Assembly (NCBI RefSeq): GCF_005217605.1
Contig: NZ_SZPX01000001.1
Coordinates: forward strand, 372,001 to 436,000
Source: Sulfurimonas crateris
GTDB taxonomy: Bacteria > Campylobacterota > Campylobacteria > Campylobacterales > Sulfurimonadaceae
DNA: 64,000 bases
Reading direction: 5' to 3'
This document shows positions 61,963-64,000 of the stretch, piece after piece (within the stretch, counting starts at the first letter, position 1; each line of letters begins with the position of its first letter). Under the pieces are notes generated by a model. That model was not told the DNA's origin. It did not search any database and was given only the letters and a program-made list of their open reading frames with translations. The translations under genes and the position numbers were made by a program.

Positions 61963-64000
61963 TGTAAACATTGATTTAGAAAATAGAAGTGAAGAGTATT
62001 CGTTTAGTGAAGTTGCTAGACAGGCAAACGGAGCTGCTTGGATAAAGAGCGGCGATACCGTTATTTTGGCAACGGTAGTAATAGACGAAACAGAGATAGT
62101 AAAAGATGATTTTCTCCCATTAACAGTACAGTATATTGAAAAAACATATGCAGCAGGCAAGATCCCCGGTGGATTTTTTAAGCGTGAGACAAAACCGAGT
62201 GATTTTGAAACGCTAACTTCGCGTATAGTAGACCGCTCGCTTCGCCCGCTTTTCCCAAAAGGATTTGGACACCCTACACAGATAACCATTATGACATTTA
62301 GCGTTGACGCTGAGGCAGATCTGCAAGTTTTGGCACTTAATGCGGCATCTGCAGCGCTGTATGTAAGCGATATAGATATTAACAAATCAGTATCTGCCGT
62401 AAGAGCGGCAAATGTCAACGGAGAGCTTGTTTTAAACCCTACTCTTTCTCAGTTAAACAGCTCTACGCTGGACCTTTATCTATCGGGAACAAAAGACGAA
62501 CTTTTGATGATCGAGATGAGAAGCATCGGTTCAGAGAAGATAGACACTGCTCTTGTGATCGACCCTCTTATTGATCCAGCGATGAGTGCGCCTGTTATTA
62601 CTACGCATACATCAAACGCACTGGGCGAAGATGAACTTATAGATATCCTGCAGAGGGCACAGCAACTTCTTTTTGCGAGCAATGCAAAATATGAAGACTC
62701 TTTTAGAGAGTTTAAAAAAGAGACTAAGGCTATAGAGTATAAAGCGCACGTTATAAACGAAGAGATGGTCGGTTATGTAAGAGAAAATCACATGCCGGAT
62801 ATTAAAGCTGCAATGAATCAGATGGCTAAATCAGAGCGCTCAACTGCCCTAAGAGCACTTAGAAAAAATATTATGCTTACACAAGAACATTGGGATGAAG
62901 TAGAGTTAAAAGATGCGATCGAGAGAGTCAAAAGAGAACAGGTTAGAACTCAGATACTTAGCGAGAGTGTCAGAGCAGACGGCAGAGCTTTAAATGAGGT
63001 AAGACCTATATCTATAAGCACGAATGTTCTTCCTCGCGCACACTCCTCATGTCTCTTTACACGTGGTCAGACACAGGCACTTGTCGTACTAACGATGGGT
63101 GGATCAAAAGATGCACAGATGTTTGAAACATTGACGGATGAGGGAATCCAAAACGAGAACTTTATGGTTCACTATAATTTTCCTGGATTCAGCGTCGGGG
63201 AAGCATCTCCGATAATGGGAACAAAGAGAAGAGAGCTTGGACATGGAAATTTAGCTAAAAGAGCTCTGGAGCCTATTGTAAATCTGGATGGGCAGACAGT
63301 TCGTCTGGTCTCTGAGATACTGGAGTCAAACGGTTCATCATCAATGGCTACTGTTTGTGGCGGATATATGGCGCTAAAAGCTGCCGATATAGAGACAAGC
63401 GATGTTATTGCAGGAATTGCTATGGGTATGGTCAGTGAAGGCGATAAGTATGCGATTCTCTCAGACATCATGGGACTTGAAGACCATGATGGCGATATGG
63501 ACTTTAAAGTAACTGGTTCAAGAGATGGAATTACTGCAATGCAGATGGATATTAAGCTTGGAGGTATCGGGTTAGATATACTTAAAGAGGCACTCTACCA
63601 GGCAAAAGAGGGAAGAGCACATATTATAGGCATCATGCAGGAAGCTGAAAAAAATATCGAGTTTAATGACGGCGTACTTCCTAGCACGGATTTTTTCCAT
63701 ATTCATCCAAGTTTTATCGGCGAGATAATAGGTCAGGCAGGAAAAACTATCCGTGAGATAATTGAGAAGTTTGAAGTTGCAATCGACATAGATAAAAAAG
63801 ATGGAAAAGTAAAAGTAACAGGTAAAAGCAAAAGCGGCGTAAAAGCTGCAAGAGAGCATATTGAAGGGATTGTTAACGCTCCTAAAGTTGCCAATATAGA
63901 TTACAAAGTAGGCGATAAATATAAAGGCGTCATTAAAAAGATAGTTGATTTCGGTGCGTTTGTAGAGTTGCCGGATGGAACTGATGGATTGATTCACATC
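61952..64000 (+). CDS. pnp: Polynucleotide phosphorylase (3' end outside window)
   Basis: 683 codons are visible without a stop. The GTG at 61952 has GGAGAAAAA upstream. Two RNase PH-like domains are present (TVQYIEKTYAAGKIPGGF, SRIVDRSLRPLFP; then SVRADGRALNEVRP, FPGFSVGEASP and GIAMGMVSEGDKY), then a KH domain (IGQAGKTIREIIEKF) and the start of an S1 domain (VGDKYKGVIKKIVDFGAFVEL). It degrades RNA from the 3' end and adds heteropolymeric tails. The last part of the S1 domain lies beyond 64000. Confidence 0.96.
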   Translation, partial: MKYDVNIDLENRSEEYSFSEVARQANGAAWIKSGDTVILATVVIDETEIVKDDFLPLTVQYIEKTYAAGKIPGGFFKRETKPSDFETLTSRIVDRSLRPLFPKGFGHPTQITIMTFSVDAEADLQVLALNAASAALYVSDIDINKSVSAVRAANVNGELVLNPTLSQLNSSTLDLYLSGTKDELLMIEMRSIGSEKIDTALVIDPLIDPAMSAPVITTHTSNALGEDELIDILQRAQQLLFASNAKYEDSFREFKKETKAIEYKAHVINEEMVGYVRENHMPDIKAAMNQMAKSERSTALRALRKNIMLTQEHWDEVELKDAIERVKREQVRTQILSESVRADGRALNEVRPISISTNVLPRAHSSCLFTRGQTQALVVLTMGGSKDAQMFETLTDEGIQNENFMVHYNFPGFSVGEASPIMGTKRRELGHGNLAKRALEPIVNLDGQTVRLVSEILESNGSSSMATVCGGYMALKAADIETSDVIAGIAMGMVSEGDKYAILSDIMGLEDHDGDMDFKVTGSRDGITAMQMDIKLGGIGLDILKEALYQAKEGRAHIIGIMQEAEKNIEFNDGVLPSTDFFHIHPSFIGEIIGQAGKTIREIIEKFEVAIDIDKKDGKVKVTGKSKSGVKAAREHIEGIVNAPKVANIDYKVGDKYKGVIKKIVDFGAFVELPDGTDGLIHI

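Overview
The window is a gene-dense, AT-rich bacterial chromosome segment. Its gene content points to a Campylobacterota member, most like Sulfurimonas or a close relative. The evidence is a futalosine-pathway MqnC, HemJ in place of HemG, an LPP20-type lipoprotein, FliW, histidine kinases with the AHQWRQP box, the gene orders kdsA-ribH-nusB and mqnC-M16-recG, and a probable 6S RNA just upstream of purD. No species name can be given from sequence alone. I saw no phage, insertion sequence, CRISPR array, tRNA or rRNA.

Layout. 1-6.5 kb: the start of a TonB-dependent receptor with a copper-receptor-like motif, a possible 46-aa membrane peptide, agmatine deiminase divergent from alanine racemase, a heme-binding GGDEF/EAL protein, then a compact leftward operon with rsmG next to ribA. 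6.5-19.6 kb: mostly housekeeping genes (hemB, argF, a pentaheme cytochrome c, trpS, a short HPF, hemJ, der, an LPP20 lipoprotein, a phosphoribosyltransferase, a TerB/J-domain membrane protein, two envelope proteins, an EamA transporter, kdsA-ribH-nusB). 19.6-29.6 kb: a two-component pair, an exported SPATA20/DUF255 protein, and an RND efflux operon in the unusual order permease-adaptor-outer membrane factor. 29.7-34.6 kb: mqnC, an M16 peptidase-like protein without the zinc motif, recG, and a long HPF.

34.6-40.0 kb holds the most unusual unit: a leftward operon of a 1149-residue MshQ-like surface protein followed by three prepilin-like proteins. 40.1-43.8 kb: fliW, bamD, lon. 43.8-49.5 kb: a complete multistep phosphorelay (PAS protein, Hpt protein, NIT-domain hybrid kinase with three receiver-like modules, stand-alone receiver) with no DNA-binding output. 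49.5-64 kb: uvrC, a DciA-like protein, a LptM-like lipoprotein, nadB, nhaD, guaA, hemD, 6S RNA, purD, an RDD protein, lptD, a phosphoribosyltransferase, and pnp running off the right edge.

Two signals are not explained by the protein annotation. Five genes (the small ORF at 549, alr, the phosphoribosyltransferase at 13848, the EamA gene, and the DciA-like gene) have a strong -10 element ending 6 or 7 bases before the start codon and no ribosome binding site, so they are predicted to make leaderless mRNAs. The 321-base gap before purD folds by eye into a long nested rod with its own promoter, as expected for 6S RNA. Several start codons were moved from the longest possible ORF to sites with a Shine-Dalgarno sequence or family-typical N-terminus; each case is stated in its entry.
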